A stretch of DNA of 64,000 nucleotides from Deltaproteobacteria bacterium (GCA_029262335.1 JAJCZQ010000027.1:1-64000); one strand, 5' to 3'. Shown: positions 10,139 through 20,610, numbered from the stretch's first letter. Notes: generated by a model from the sequence alone, not told the origin. Numbers and translations are program-made.

Positions 10139-10163
10139 AATTCTCACCTGTTTATATCTAAAA

Positions 10164-11009
10164 CTATAGCATATCAAGGCTTAGGTCTAAAGCCATTGCC
10201 GAGTGTGTAAGGGCACCAATAGATATGATATCCACACCTATTTCCGCTACCTGCCTTACTCTTTGTAAATTAATACCTCCGGAGGCTTCAATCAAGGCTT
10301 TATTTCCAATTAAATTAACAGCCTGCTTCATCATTTCATCACTCATGTTATCAAGCATTATAATATCAGCACCTGCCTGGAGTGCTGCTTCAACCTGCTC
10401 AAGGTTGGTTGTTTCCACTTCAATTTTAAATTCTGAACCGGCTTTTTTCTCTACTAAGTCGACAGCATTTTTTATACTCCCGGCCTGTTTAATATGGTTG
10501 TCTTTTATCAGTACGCCGTCATAGAGTCCCATCCTGTGATTATGCCCGCCGCCGACTTCTACCGCGTATTTACTAAGTGTCCTGAAACCAGGAATAGTCT
10601 TCCTCGTGTCGACTATCTTAACTTCAAGGCCCTCAACTACTTTTACAAATTTTGATGTATAGGTGGCAATCCCGCTAAGCCTCTGCATAATATTCAGGGC
10701 CAGGCGTTCACCCGTAAGGACCTGCCTTGATGTACCTTCAATCTCTACAATCAAATCCCCCGATGAAATACTCTCTCCGTCATTTTTAAGCTCTTTCCAG
10801 CCGGACAGACTGCCAATCTTTTCAAAAACGGCCCTGGCTACAGGCAGGCCTGCAAGAATTCCGTCTTCCTTGCATTTAATAACTGCACGGCAAATATCAT
10901 CCTCGGGAAATATGGATTCGGTAGTAACATCTCCGGATCCAATGTCTTCCTCAAATGCCAGATTTAAAAGCTTCTCAACTTCTTTCCAGTTTAGATTTTT
11001 GTTTGCCAT
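10164..11009 (-). CDS. nadC: Nicotinate-nucleotide pyrophosphorylase NadC
   Basis: EEDIGSGDVTTESIFP, LNIMQRLSGIATYTSKFV, VDTRKTIPGFRTLSKYAVEVGGGHNHRMGLYDGVLIKDNHI. Confidence 0.96.
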   Translation of the reverse strand: MANKNLNWKEVEKLLNLAFEEDIGSGDVTTESIFPEDDICRAVIKCKEDGILAGLPVARAVFEKIGSLSGWKELKNDGESISSGDLIVEIEGTSRQVLTGERLALNIMQRLSGIATYTSKFVKVVEGLEVKIVDTRKTIPGFRTLSKYAVEVGGGHNHRMGLYDGVLIKDNHIKQAGSIKNAVDLVEKKAGSEFKIEVETTNLEQVEAALQAGADIIMLDNMSDEMMKQAVNLIGNKALIEASGGINLQRVRQVAEIGVDIISIGALTHSAMALDLSLDML

Positions 11010-11050
11010 TAGAGGCCCCTAATTATACTGACCCGCTTGAGAAATTCTAT

Positions 11051-12655
11051 TCAGAGTTTTACCTGGTATGGTTCCATTCCCAGTCGGTTTACAATATGGG
11101 TCTTTAAATCTTCTTTCTCTTCAGGGAAATCACTTCTCAGGTGAGCACCCCTGGACTCTTCCCTGTAAAGCGCAGACTCGGCAATGAGCCTGCTCATATT
11201 ACCCATACTAAGTATTTTATATGCAAACCAGCCCGAAAGGGTTCTGCTTTCTTCAATAATTGATACAAGTTTTGAGATGTAGTCTTTAATATCAGCGCCA
11301 TTTCTTACAATACCCAGCACATGTGTATTTAAATTCTGAATTTCATTTTTAATATTATCAAAGCTTTCCTGGTCTTTGGAATCTGTATTACTAAAAATAC
11401 CTGGCTGGCCCGGTTCTATATTCAACCCGGCACTTGTTTCAAAATATTTATTTGCACCATCTATAACCCTTTTGGCAAACACTATGCATTCAAGCAGGGA
11501 ATTACTTGCAAGCCTGTTTGCTCCGTGGACCCCCGTACATGTTACTTCCCCGCATGCATACAGTCCCGAAAGGTTTGTTTCACCCATTAAGCCCGTCCGG
11601 ACTCCGCCAATTGTATAGTGAGCAGCCGGGGCAACAGGTATCAGGTCGCATGTAAGGTCAAGTCCCTGGTTCATACAAAGTCCGTAAATATTTGAAAATC
11701 TTTTTATAATAAATGGCCTTTCAAGATGGCTGAGCGTGAGATATACGTATTTACTCCCGCTCTCTTTTAGTTCGTCATATATTGATTTTGATACTATATC
11801 TCTTGGAGCAAGTTCCCCGAGGCCGTGGTATTTATTCATAAACCTTTTGCCTTCCCTGTTTACAAGGTGTGCCCCTTCTCCCCTGACCGCCTCGGTAATT
11901 AAAAAAGTTTCTCCGCTGTCGCTGTAAAAAGCCGTAGGATGAAACTGTATAAATTCCATATCCATAAGCTCTGCGCCTGCCCTGTAGGCAAGATCAAGCC
12001 CCTCCCCGGTTGCACCGTCGGGGTTGGTCGTCCTTTCAAATAATGCAGATGCCCCTCCCGTAGCAAGTACGGTAGCTTTTGCATTAATCAGTATGTATTC
12101 ATTTTCTTCCTGGTTGTATGCCCACGCCCCGCTGCAGCTCTTCCCGTCAGAAACCAGGTCCGTAACACTTGCGAGTTCGAGCACCTCAATATTGGAATTT
12201 TTTTCAACAGAGGAAATAAGAAATTCCACCATACCCTGCCCCGTGGAATTTCCTCCTGCATGAAGCACTCTTCTTTTGGAATGCCCGCCTTCTAGGCCAA
12301 ACTTAAGTCCTTCTTCATCAGAGTCAAAAACCATTCCAAGTTCAATTAGGTCCAGAATACGTTCCTTGCCTTCTTTAACTAACACATCTACTGCTTCAAT
12401 GTTACAAAGGCCCCTTCCTGCATTAATCGTATCCTCACTATGAAAGACTGCTGAGTCTTCCGGATCAAGTGCAGCAGCAATCCCACCCTGTGCCCAATAG
12501 GAATTACTTTCCTTAACTGTGGATTTTGTAACTATCAGCACCTTGCCAAACTTTGAAGCATAGTGGGCCGCATAAAGCCCGGCAAGCCCGCTTCCAATTA
12601 CGAGGTAGTCAGTATTTAATTTTGTATGTGAAGTATCCGGTTTTTTGTTACTCAT
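11051..12655 (-). CDS. nadB: L-aspartate oxidase NadB
   Basis: DYLVIGSGLAGLYAA, YWAQGGIAAAL, HSKRRVLHAGGNSTGQ, FIQFHPTAF, GVRTG...GLYACGEVTCTGVHGANRLASNSLLECIVF. Confidence 0.96.
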   Translation of the reverse strand: MSNKKPDTSHTKLNTDYLVIGSGLAGLYAAHYASKFGKVLIVTKSTVKESNSYWAQGGIAAALDPEDSAVFHSEDTINAGRGLCNIEAVDVLVKEGKERILDLIELGMVFDSDEEGLKFGLEGGHSKRRVLHAGGNSTGQGMVEFLISSVEKNSNIEVLELASVTDLVSDGKSCSGAWAYNQEENEYILINAKATVLATGGASALFERTTNPDGATGEGLDLAYRAGAELMDMEFIQFHPTAFYSDSGETFLITEAVRGEGAHLVNREGKRFMNKYHGLGELAPRDIVSKSIYDELKESGSKYVYLTLSHLERPFIIKRFSNIYGLCMNQGLDLTCDLIPVAPAAHYTIGGVRTGLMGETNLSGLYACGEVTCTGVHGANRLASNSLLECIVFAKRVIDGANKYFETSAGLNIEPGQPGIFSNTDSKDQESFDNIKNEIQNLNTHVLGIVRNGADIKDYISKLVSIIEESRTLSGWFAYKILSMGNMSRLIAESALYREESRGAHLRSDFPEEKEDLKTHIVNRLGMEPYQVKL

Positions 12656-12658
12656 TAT

Positions 12659-15298
12659 TTAAGTGGTGGTAATTGCATCCATTAGTGCATTTTTTATTCG
12701 TTCGATTCTTTTTTCGTCTGTTATTTTCTTTCCTGCCCTCGTTGATACATAAAGCACATCAACAACCTGGTCTACCTTGGTTGCAATCTTGGCATAGTTA
12801 ATATTGAGCCTCAGCTTATCAAGGGTCTTTGCAACATCGTACAAAAGACCTGCCCTGTCATGGGTGTAAATATCAATTACAGTTGAAGTGTCTGAAGAGT
12901 TATTGTCTATTTCAATCCTCGGGGGATATTTGGGAATAACCTTTTCATAGGAAGCAGCCCCGCTTTTTCTTTTATTTACAAGCTGTTCGACATCTTCTTT
13001 GCCCCTGTGAACCTGGCTTAAAACTGAATCAATTTTATCCCACAATTCTTTTTCTTCAGAGGTGGATTTACCAAGTTTATTTACATAAAAGACATCCAGT
13101 ACCCTTCCGTCATTTGTGGTTACAATCCTTGCCCCAAGAATATTGAGATTGTGGGCAGTTAAAACACCACATATTTTATAGATTATTTTTTTATCATCAT
13201 TACCCCAGAATATAAATTCATCATATTCAGCCTTTGGGTGATGGACCAGGTCAATTGCAAAATCAGAACCAGATTTATTAATAAAATTAATATGGTTTGC
13301 AATAGCTTTAGGAGCATGTCCCCAAAAATATGAATCGGGCATTGTTTCAAGAATCTCACGCACTTTTTTAACAGGCACCTGCTTTTTTATTATTTTAAGT
13401 ACCTTGTCCACTACCCTCTCTTTTCTTTTTTCAACAGACTCTTTCGTATACTCGCCAAGCTCCAGGTGCTTTGCGGTTCTAAGGTAAAGTTCCCTCAAAA
13501 GCATTCCCTTCCAGTTCGACCAGACATCCGGCCCGACTGATCTTATATCCGCAAATGTAAGAAGAAAAAGGAGAATCAAAGTCTCGAGGCTTTTGACCAT
13601 CTCTGAGAACCTTTCGATAAGACTCATGTCGTGAAGGTCCCTGCGCTGTGAATAGTGGGGCATTATAAGATGGTGTTTAACGAGAAACTCCAGCTGCTTT
13701 GTCTCCTGTTTATTAAGTCCCATCCTCCCGGCTATAACCGGTGCCATTATGGCGCCTTTCTCCGAGTGGTCTTTGCCACTTCCCTTACCCGCATCATGAA
13801 TCAGGCACGCAAGGTAAAGTACATGCCTCTTTTCCACCGACTCGGCAAGCTTTGTCAGGAGTGGAAACTCATCTTCATAGAAATAGTTGGTCAATCTTTC
13901 TATTTCCCTGACCATAAATATGGAATGGACATCTACAGTGTAGACATGATAGGCATCGTGCTGCACCATACAGACTATTTTCCCGAACTCCGGGATGTAA
14001 TGTGCAAGCAGCCTGAGTTCGTTCATTTCAAACAGTATTTCCGAAACGTTTTTTGCAGTCTTAAGTATTCTTAAAAATATTGCATTAAAATCGCTGTTTC
14101 TCCTGACCTTGTCATCTATATGGATCGAGTTTTCCCATATCAGCCATGTAAGGTGCCGGCTCATTTTTACATCGTGTATATTTGCATACTCAAATGCCCT
14201 GATCAGGTTTACAGGGTTTTCGACAAACACGTTTCGGCTGGTTACCGAAAGGTAGCCTCCCTGTATTGTAAACCCGTTATCCAGATAGGTTGTCCTCCTG
14301 CTTTCCGATGAAGGCCGGGTTTTGGTAATACATGTCTCAATAATTCGTTCTGACTGCTGGTTAGTTAACCTGGCCCGCAAATAGTAGACCCTCATAAATT
14401 TTTCAACGGCCCGAAGTTCGGCGTCCCTGTATCCAAAAAATCTTGCGACCTTTTCCTGGTATTCAAAGCTCAACCTGTCCTCACGTCTTTTTGCCAGGTA
14501 GTGAAGCTGTGACCTCACAGCAAGCAGGAAGTTGTAGCACTTTTCTATAACCCTGTGTTCCTTGCTGTTGATTACACCGATATTTAAAAGGTCACGGAAG
14601 TTTTTGATTTTGTATCTTGCCTGCGCTACCCACAAAGCAGTCTGGATATCCCGGAGGCTTCCCTCACCTTCTTTAATATTTGGTTCCAGAAGGTACACGG
14701 ACCCGCCAAATCTTCTTACCCTGTTCTTACTTTCTGCAATCTTTTTCTCGATAAAAATATTAGAATATTCGGGTAAAAGCTCATTGTAGAGTTTGTTTTC
14801 AAGTTTCTTAGTAAGTTTTTCATCCCCGTAGATATGCCTGGAGTCCAAAAGAGAAGTCAGTATTGTAGTATCATCATCTTTTGACAACTCCAGGCACTCG
14901 TCGATAGTTCTTACCGAATGCCCAATTTCAAGGTTTAAATCCCATAGGAAATACAGAAGGTGCTCGGTAAGTTCTTTGGCCCATTTTTTACTTTTAGCAC
15001 TATAGAGAATCAGAAGATCAATATCTGAGAACGGACATAGTTCATTTCTCCCGTATCCGCCTAGTGCAATTATGGAAATCCCCTTAATGTCTTTAAAGCC
15101 AAATTCGGATAGTGCCCTGATAATTATTTCATCATTTAATTCGGACCTCTCCCTGCAAAGTTCAATCCCCAGGCTTGCCTTATGCTTTTTGCTTCTTCGC
15201 CTGTGTTTTTCCCTGAGATTATTTCTTGACCTGTCGAAATAAAATTTGAGTTCGGCTTTTAAATCTTCTTTATTTATTACAAGTGGTTTTTTTAACAT
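12659..15298 (-). CDS. glnD: [Protein-PII] uridylyltransferase GlnD (NT-HD-ACT-ACT)
   Basis: GGYGRNELCPFSDIDLLIL; HD motif LACLIHDAGKGSGKDHSEKGA; C-terminal ACT repeats (DIYTHDRAGLLYDVAKTLDKLRLNINYAKI). Confidence 0.95.
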   Translation of the reverse strand: MLKKPLVINKEDLKAELKFYFDRSRNNLREKHRRRSKKHKASLGIELCRERSELNDEIIIRALSEFGFKDIKGISIIALGGYGRNELCPFSDIDLLILYSAKSKKWAKELTEHLLYFLWDLNLEIGHSVRTIDECLELSKDDDTTILTSLLDSRHIYGDEKLTKKLENKLYNELLPEYSNIFIEKKIAESKNRVRRFGGSVYLLEPNIKEGEGSLRDIQTALWVAQARYKIKNFRDLLNIGVINSKEHRVIEKCYNFLLAVRSQLHYLAKRREDRLSFEYQEKVARFFGYRDAELRAVEKFMRVYYLRARLTNQQSERIIETCITKTRPSSESRRTTYLDNGFTIQGGYLSVTSRNVFVENPVNLIRAFEYANIHDVKMSRHLTWLIWENSIHIDDKVRRNSDFNAIFLRILKTAKNVSEILFEMNELRLLAHYIPEFGKIVCMVQHDAYHVYTVDVHSIFMVREIERLTNYFYEDEFPLLTKLAESVEKRHVLYLACLIHDAGKGSGKDHSEKGAIMAPVIAGRMGLNKQETKQLEFLVKHHLIMPHYSQRRDLHDMSLIERFSEMVKSLETLILLFLLTFADIRSVGPDVWSNWKGMLLRELYLRTAKHLELGEYTKESVEKRKERVVDKVLKIIKKQVPVKKVREILETMPDSYFWGHAPKAIANHINFINKSGSDFAIDLVHHPKAEYDEFIFWGNDDKKIIYKICGVLTAHNLNILGARIVTTNDGRVLDVFYVNKLGKSTSEEKELWDKIDSVLSQVHRGKEDVEQLVNKRKSGAASYEKVIPKYPPRIEIDNNSSDTSTVIDIYTHDRAGLLYDVAKTLDKLRLNINYAKIATKVDQVVDVLYVSTRAGKKITDEKRIERIKNALMDAITTT

Positions 15299-15300
15299 AA

Positions 15301-15945
15301 TTAATCTTTTTTATAACTTAAGGTAATACCGTCCCTCAACGGGATAATTGTCGTGATAAACCTTGTGTCCGATGACAACATGTCATTAAATTCCATTATT
15401 CCTTTAGTGCTTGGAAGTGCGTCTTCTTCTATTACCCTGCCGTACCAGAGCGTATTGTCGGCAATCATTAAACCGTTGCTGTTTAACTTGTCATAAGTTA
15501 AGTCAATTACATCCGGGTACTGTTCCTTATCAATATCAATGAAGATAATATCGTATTTTTCATTTGATTCTTTTAGAATTTCCAGCGAATTACCGGACTT
15601 AAAGTCGAGGTAGTTTTCAAAACCTGCTTTTCTAAAAAAATTTTCAGCTGCTTCTTTGTGTTCAATTGAGAAGTCTGTGCAGACAACTTTGCCATTGCCC
15701 GAAAAAGCTTTAGCAAACCAGTAGGCCGAATAGCCAAATCCCGATCCCATTTCAAAAATATTTTCAGCCTTTGTAATATGGGCAATCTGGAACAGGTATT
15801 TACCGACAAGGGGGCCAATAATAGGCACCTCGTTAGAATCTGCATATACGTGCATTTCATCAACAAGTTTGTCTTCAACAAAGGTCTTTTCCAGAATATA
15901 GTCCTCTATTAAAGGGCTTGTAAGGTTGGAATTAAATTTTTTCAT
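15301..15945 (-). CDS. Class I SAM O-methyltransferase (family 3, caffeoyl-CoA OMT-like)
   Basis: NIFEMGSGFGYSAYWFAKA...YDIIFIDIDKEQYPD...GLMIADNTLWYGRV. Confidence 0.85.
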   Translation of the reverse strand: MKKFNSNLTSPLIEDYILEKTFVEDKLVDEMHVYADSNEVPIIGPLVGKYLFQIAHITKAENIFEMGSGFGYSAYWFAKAFSGNGKVVCTDFSIEHKEAAENFFRKAGFENYLDFKSGNSLEILKESNEKYDIIFIDIDKEQYPDVIDLTYDKLNSNGLMIADNTLWYGRVIEEDALPSTKGIMEFNDMLSSDTRFITTIIPLRDGITLSYKKD

Positions 15946-16511
15946 TATTTTTTACTAAAATCTACATATGTTTCATCAAAACCGGCCCTTTTATTTACCA
16001 CCCTTGCCATAACAAATAAAAGGTCGGAAAGCCTGTTGAGAAATATTATTGCAGAATCATTAACCGTTTCTTCGTTTGAAAGATCTACGATCTTTCTCTC
16101 CGCACGTCTGCATACTGTCCTTGCCAGGTGGACATACGGGCTTGCACCTTTGCCTGCCGGCAGTATAAATTCCCTGAGGTCACCTACTTCTTCATGATAA
16201 CTATCAATTAATTTTTCAAGCTTCTCAATCATACCCCCGTCAATTCTTGGTATCTCAATTTCAAAATCATCCGGAGTTGCCAGGTCTCCGCCAAGAATAA
16301 AGAGATCATTCTGTATGGAATTGAGAACATCACTAATTTCCGGGTCATCAATATACTGAAGAGCTATCCCCAGGACAGAGTTGAGTTCATCCACATCACC
16401 GAACGTATCAACTCGTTTTGAAGATTTGCTTACCCTGCTCCCGTCAACCAGTGAAGTTTCACCTTTATCACCTGTCTTTGTATATACTCTGGTAATTCTT
16501 TTCTTAGCCAT
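15945..16511 (-). CDS. Cob(I)alamin adenosyltransferase, PduO type
   Basis: RVYTKTGDKGETSLVDGSRVSKSSKRVDTFGDVDELNS...LARTVCRRAERKIV...FLNRLSDLLFVMAR. Confidence 0.94.
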   Translation of the reverse strand: MAKKRITRVYTKTGDKGETSLVDGSRVSKSSKRVDTFGDVDELNSVLGIALQYIDDPEISDVLNSIQNDLFILGGDLATPDDFEIEIPRIDGGMIEKLEKLIDSYHEEVGDLREFILPAGKGASPYVHLARTVCRRAERKIVDLSNEETVNDSAIIFLNRLSDLLFVMARVVNKRAGFDETYVDFSKK

Positions 16512-16670
16512 TTTAGGAATTTTAACCGAACAAAATAATCCATCAAACTTAACATGGAAAAAAATATATAAATTACAACAAGTTAGAACATTTTTTTTAC
16601 ATTTATTGAAGATAAATTTAAAGCATGTTAATTTTACTATCTAATTTATTTTTCAGGTGAGAAAATAATA

Positions 16671-17141
16671 ATGGCGTTTGAAACAGGATTGTTACAAAAG
16701 ATTGACGATATAATATCGAAACATGAAACTCAGCAGTCGGCACTTATACCCGTACTCAGGGTAGTACAGGACAGTTATGGCTGGCTTTCGCCCGAATCTA
16801 TGGAAGAAGTCGCTACTATCCTTGACCTGCCTCCTTCCGGGGTCCAGAATGTAGCAACATTTTACACAATGTTTTTTACAGAACCTGCGGGAAAGCATGT
16901 TGTTTGGGTTTGCAGGACTCTTTCCTGTGCCCTTAAGGGTGCCGAACATATAGAACACCACCTGTGCAAAAAACTTAACCTCAACACTGGGGATACAACT
17001 GAAGACGGCTCCATTACTCTTATGGAAGCTGAATGCCTCGCGTCCTGCGGTACTGCTCCTGCAATGCTTGTGGATGATACGCTGCATGAAAACCTAACAA
17101 AAGAAAAAGTTGATAGCATAATTGACAGTCTCATAAAATAA
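16671..17141 (+). CDS. nuoE: NADH-quinone oxidoreductase subunit E (24 kDa, thioredoxin-like [2Fe-2S])
   Basis: SALIPVLRVVQDSYGWLSPE, VQNVATFYTMFF, VCRTLSCALKGAE, EAECLASCGTAPAMLVDD (4 Cys ligands). Confidence 0.93.
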   Translation: MAFETGLLQKIDDIISKHETQQSALIPVLRVVQDSYGWLSPESMEEVATILDLPPSGVQNVATFYTMFFTEPAGKHVVWVCRTLSCALKGAEHIEHHLCKKLNLNTGDTTEDGSITLMEAECLASCGTAPAMLVDDTLHENLTKEKVDSIIDSLIK

Positions 17142-17159
17142 TGAATTTAAATAAATAAT

Positions 17160-18491
17160 ATGTCAGCAGAAAAACAGCGAAAGATTGCAACTGAACTTTT
17201 CAAAGAAGCTCTCGAGGCGGCTGATCCTAAACGCTGTGTACTTGAACATGTGTCCCTTGATGGCAGCACTCTGACCGTAGACTCCAGGTCATACGATATC
17301 GACAAATATGACTCAATCTATCTTGTAGCATTCGGCAAAGCTGCACCCCTAATGGCAAGCTCGGTAGAGGAACTGCTTGGCAGCAAAATTACCGAGGGAA
17401 TAGTTATTTCAAATTCCAGGCCTGAAATATCTTTTGAAAATCTTAATTTTTATCTTTCAAGCCACCCAATGCCCGACGATAAAAGCCTTCAGGCAGCAAT
17501 AAAAATTTCTACAATACTTGATAAGGCAGGAGAGAATGACCTTGTCATCTTTTTAATTTCCGGCGGTGGAAGTTCAATACTTGCTATGCCAAGAGAAGGG
17601 CTAAGTATAGAAGATAAACGCAAAGTTACCGAAAAACTGCTCCGTTCCGGCGTAGATACGCAGGGGCTTAATACAGTCAGAAAGAAATTGTCACAGATAA
17701 AAGGCGGCGGTTTGTTAAAAAAGGCAATCCCTGCCGAAATTATAACCCTCATACTTTCCGATGTAGTTGGTGATAAGCTTGATGTTATTGCCTCGGGGCC
17801 AACAGTGGAAGATTCCACAACCTTTGAGGAAGCATGGAGAGTTATTGAAGCACTTAAAATTGAACATGTAATACCACCTAAAGTTGTAGTACACCTCGAA
17901 CAGGGAAGAAGGGGCATTATCCCTAAATTACTAGGCGAAAGGGAACTAAACTATGAAAAAATTCAGACCCTGATTGTAGGCAACAACCACAAATCACTTA
18001 TGGCAATACAAAAGAAAGCAAAAGAGCTTGGATATAACACCCTGCTTCTGTCTTCTCAGATAAACGGCGTTGCAAGAGAAGTCGCAAAAGTAGTGGCAGG
18101 TATTGCGTTTGATATTGAAAGATTTAATACCCCTGTAGAAAAACCTGCATGCATAATTTTCGGAGGTGAGACGACAGTTAACGTGACAGGTAACGGTACG
18201 GGCGGCAGAAATACTGAAACAGCCCTGGCATTTTGTATGGAAATTATCGGGCATGAAAATATAGTTGGACTTTTTTCAGGGACAGATGGAATCGACGGCC
18301 CGACTGATGCTGCCGGTGCTATCTGTGACGGCAACACACGGCTTCTTGCAAGGCAGTATAACTGCAGTGCAAGAGACCACCTTGTGGATAATAATTCCTA
18401 TGCTTTTTTTGAAAAAATGGACGACCTGATTAAGTCAGGCCCTACAGGGACAAATGTCATGGACATTGGCATTGTGCTGATTGAAGATTAA
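17160..18491 (+). CDS. Glycerate 2-kinase (GckA/MOFRL family)
   Basis: AFGKAAPLMA, LISGGGSSILAMP, LSDVVGDKLDVIASGPTV, GGETTVNVTGNGTGGRNTE, GTDGIDGPTDAAGA. Confidence 0.93.
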   Translation: MSAEKQRKIATELFKEALEAADPKRCVLEHVSLDGSTLTVDSRSYDIDKYDSIYLVAFGKAAPLMASSVEELLGSKITEGIVISNSRPEISFENLNFYLSSHPMPDDKSLQAAIKISTILDKAGENDLVIFLISGGGSSILAMPREGLSIEDKRKVTEKLLRSGVDTQGLNTVRKKLSQIKGGGLLKKAIPAEIITLILSDVVGDKLDVIASGPTVEDSTTFEEAWRVIEALKIEHVIPPKVVVHLEQGRRGIIPKLLGERELNYEKIQTLIVGNNHKSLMAIQKKAKELGYNTLLLSSQINGVAREVAKVVAGIAFDIERFNTPVEKPACIIFGGETTVNVTGNGTGGRNTETALAFCMEIIGHENIVGLFSGTDGIDGPTDAAGAICDGNTRLLARQYNCSARDHLVDNNSYAFFEKMDDLIKSGPTGTNVMDIGIVLIED

Positions 18492-18548
18492 ACTTGTCCT
18501 ATAGAATTAAGGTAATTTAATTCTGGTTTTATCGAAGGAAAACTAACT

Positions 18549-19907
18549 ATGGAAAACCTAAGCAGGCCACTTCCTCAGACAGATGAAGCCGAAAAAGCGG
18601 TATTGGGTGCAGTCCTGATTGACAACAGCTCGATCCACGAAGTACTGGAAATACTCCTACCCGACGACTTTTATAAAGACGCCCACAGAAAAATATTCCA
18701 GTCCATGATTGACCTTGAGCAAAAAAGTGAACCTATTGATGTACTGACTCTGTATGAATTTTTAAAAAGTAAAGGCAACCTGCTCGAAGAAGCCGGCGGA
18801 AGTGCTTACCTGACATATTTAACCGAACTTGTTCCTTCCACGGTAAATGTTTCTCACTATGCCCGCCTTGTTAAAGACAAATCGATTCTCAGGAATATTG
18901 TTCTCACGGCAACAGATATTGCACAAACAGGGTATGACGACAAGGTTGACCCCGAACAGTTTCTTGACCATGCAGAAAAAGCAATTCTTGAGATCGCACA
19001 AAGTAAAATCAAACCAGGCTTTTCCAACGCACGTGAACTTTCCCAGCAGGCCCTGGAACTTATTGAAAGCCTTCATTCCAAGAAAGAACTTATTACCGGC
19101 ATTTCTACAGGATTTGAGAAACTTGATTCCATGACCTCAGGGCTCCAGCCTTCGGATTTAATAATAATTGCAGCAAGGCCGGGGCTGGGGAAAACGTCCT
19201 TTTGTCTTAATATCGCTTCCAATGCAGTTCTCAACAAGGGCATGATAGTAGGCATGTTTTCACTTGAAATGTCCAAGGAACAGCTTATGCTCAGGCTTCT
19301 ATCCATGAAGTCAAAGGTCAATTTTTCCAATATAAGAAGCGGGTATATAAAAAATGATGACCTCGAAAAACTTGTTGAGGCAGCAGAGCAGTACAGCAAA
19401 TCAAACCTTTTTATAGATGACTCTCCCGCACTGACTGTTATAGAGGTAAGGGCCAAGGCCCGCCGTCAGAAAAGGGAGCACGGACTTGACCTTTTAATTG
19501 TAGATTATTTACAGTTGATGAGAGGTTACGGCAGAAATGAAAACCGAGAACGGGAAATCGCCGAGATATCAGGCTCATTAAAGGCGCTGGCAAAAGAACT
19601 GTACATTCCTGTTATTGGTATTTCTCAGCTTAGCCGTCAGACAGAAACCCGCTCAGACCGCCGCCCGCAGCTTGCTGACCTTAGGGAAAGCGGAGCAATT
19701 GAACAGGATGCTGATGTAGTAATGTTTATTCACAGGGCAGATGCATACAAAAAAGACCCTGAAGAAAAAGACGGTATAGCAGAACTCATTATAGGCAAAC
19801 AAAGAAATGGGCCGGTTGGCTCAGTAAAGCTTGCCTTTCTTGAGAGTGTAGGAGTACCGAGTTTTGAGAATCTTGCGCCTGATTTTGATGATGAGGAGTT
19901 TTATTAG
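18549..19907 (+). CDS. dnaB: Replicative DNA helicase DnaB
   Basis: PQTDEAEKAVLGAVL, IIIAARPGLGKTSFCLNIA, FSLEMSKEQL, DLLIVDYLQLM, SQLSRQTETRSDRRPQLADLRESGAIEQDADVV. Confidence 0.98.
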   Translation: MENLSRPLPQTDEAEKAVLGAVLIDNSSIHEVLEILLPDDFYKDAHRKIFQSMIDLEQKSEPIDVLTLYEFLKSKGNLLEEAGGSAYLTYLTELVPSTVNVSHYARLVKDKSILRNIVLTATDIAQTGYDDKVDPEQFLDHAEKAILEIAQSKIKPGFSNARELSQQALELIESLHSKKELITGISTGFEKLDSMTSGLQPSDLIIIAARPGLGKTSFCLNIASNAVLNKGMIVGMFSLEMSKEQLMLRLLSMKSKVNFSNIRSGYIKNDDLEKLVEAAEQYSKSNLFIDDSPALTVIEVRAKARRQKREHGLDLLIVDYLQLMRGYGRNENREREIAEISGSLKALAKELYIPVIGISQLSRQTETRSDRRPQLADLRESGAIEQDADVVMFIHRADAYKKDPEEKDGIAELIIGKQRNGPVGSVKLAFLESVGVPSFENLAPDFDDEEFY

Positions 19908-20539
19908 ACCATCATAGGTATTACTTTGGCAGAGGACTTTGTTTCTTTGTTGTAAGTTTCAGGGTTTTCCTTCCATTCACTAAACTTATTAAATATTGTT
20001 TCCATTCTTTCCTTAACGGAATTCCAGAAAAATTCCCAGTTATAATCAACTGTCCTTCCTTTATAAAAATGGCTGTAAAAGAAATCCCTTTCCTCTGTTA
20101 ATCCCTTTTCGGCTATCCAGCCTGTTCTGACGTATGCATAACCCGATCCGAAACCCATTGCCAGATTGCCTGTAAGCCCGAGTCTTGAAACCGCTTTTGT
20201 AGCAAGCTCAAGAAAGACATACATTGCCTCCGGGGTGTTATAACCCATATCCTCAAATTTTTCATCCATCAAAAGGACATTTTTAAGGAAATACATGGGA
20301 TAAAATGTAGGGGAATAACCGGAAACAGATTTAGTGGGACTGCTCAGGGGCTGCCTCACAATAACATCTTCTTCTATTATGCCAACCATAAAGTCTTCTT
20401 TATCAAAAGGGCCAATATCACCGCAAAATTCGAGGGACGTTCTTATCTTTTCCCATTCCCTTTCGGCAATCACCAGAGCCTCATTCAGCTCTTTATGATT
20501 TTTAGTTTCCTGCTCTTTTATAAGATCTTCTAACTGCAT
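19904..20539 (-). CDS. Hypothetical protein
   Basis: 211-aa ORF convergent with dnaB (stops overlap); no family recognised. Confidence 0.75.
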   Translation of the reverse strand: MQLEDLIKEQETKNHKELNEALVIAEREWEKIRTSLEFCGDIGPFDKEDFMVGIIEEDVIVRQPLSSPTKSVSGYSPTFYPMYFLKNVLLMDEKFEDMGYNTPEAMYVFLELATKAVSRLGLTGNLAMGFGSGYAYVRTGWIAEKGLTEERDFFYSHFYKGRTVDYNWEFFWNSVKERMETIFNKFSEWKENPETYNKETKSSAKVIPMMV

Positions 20540-20610
20540 AATTTATTCCGGAATTTGGATTCGATGAAAGAATACACATGTAGTTCTTTTTATCAATACG
20601 TGAAAAACTC

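Noticed and set aside
16512-16670. Cobalamin riboswitch before the PduO-type gene
   Set aside because: The divergent intergenic region is short and lacks a B12-box-like sequence
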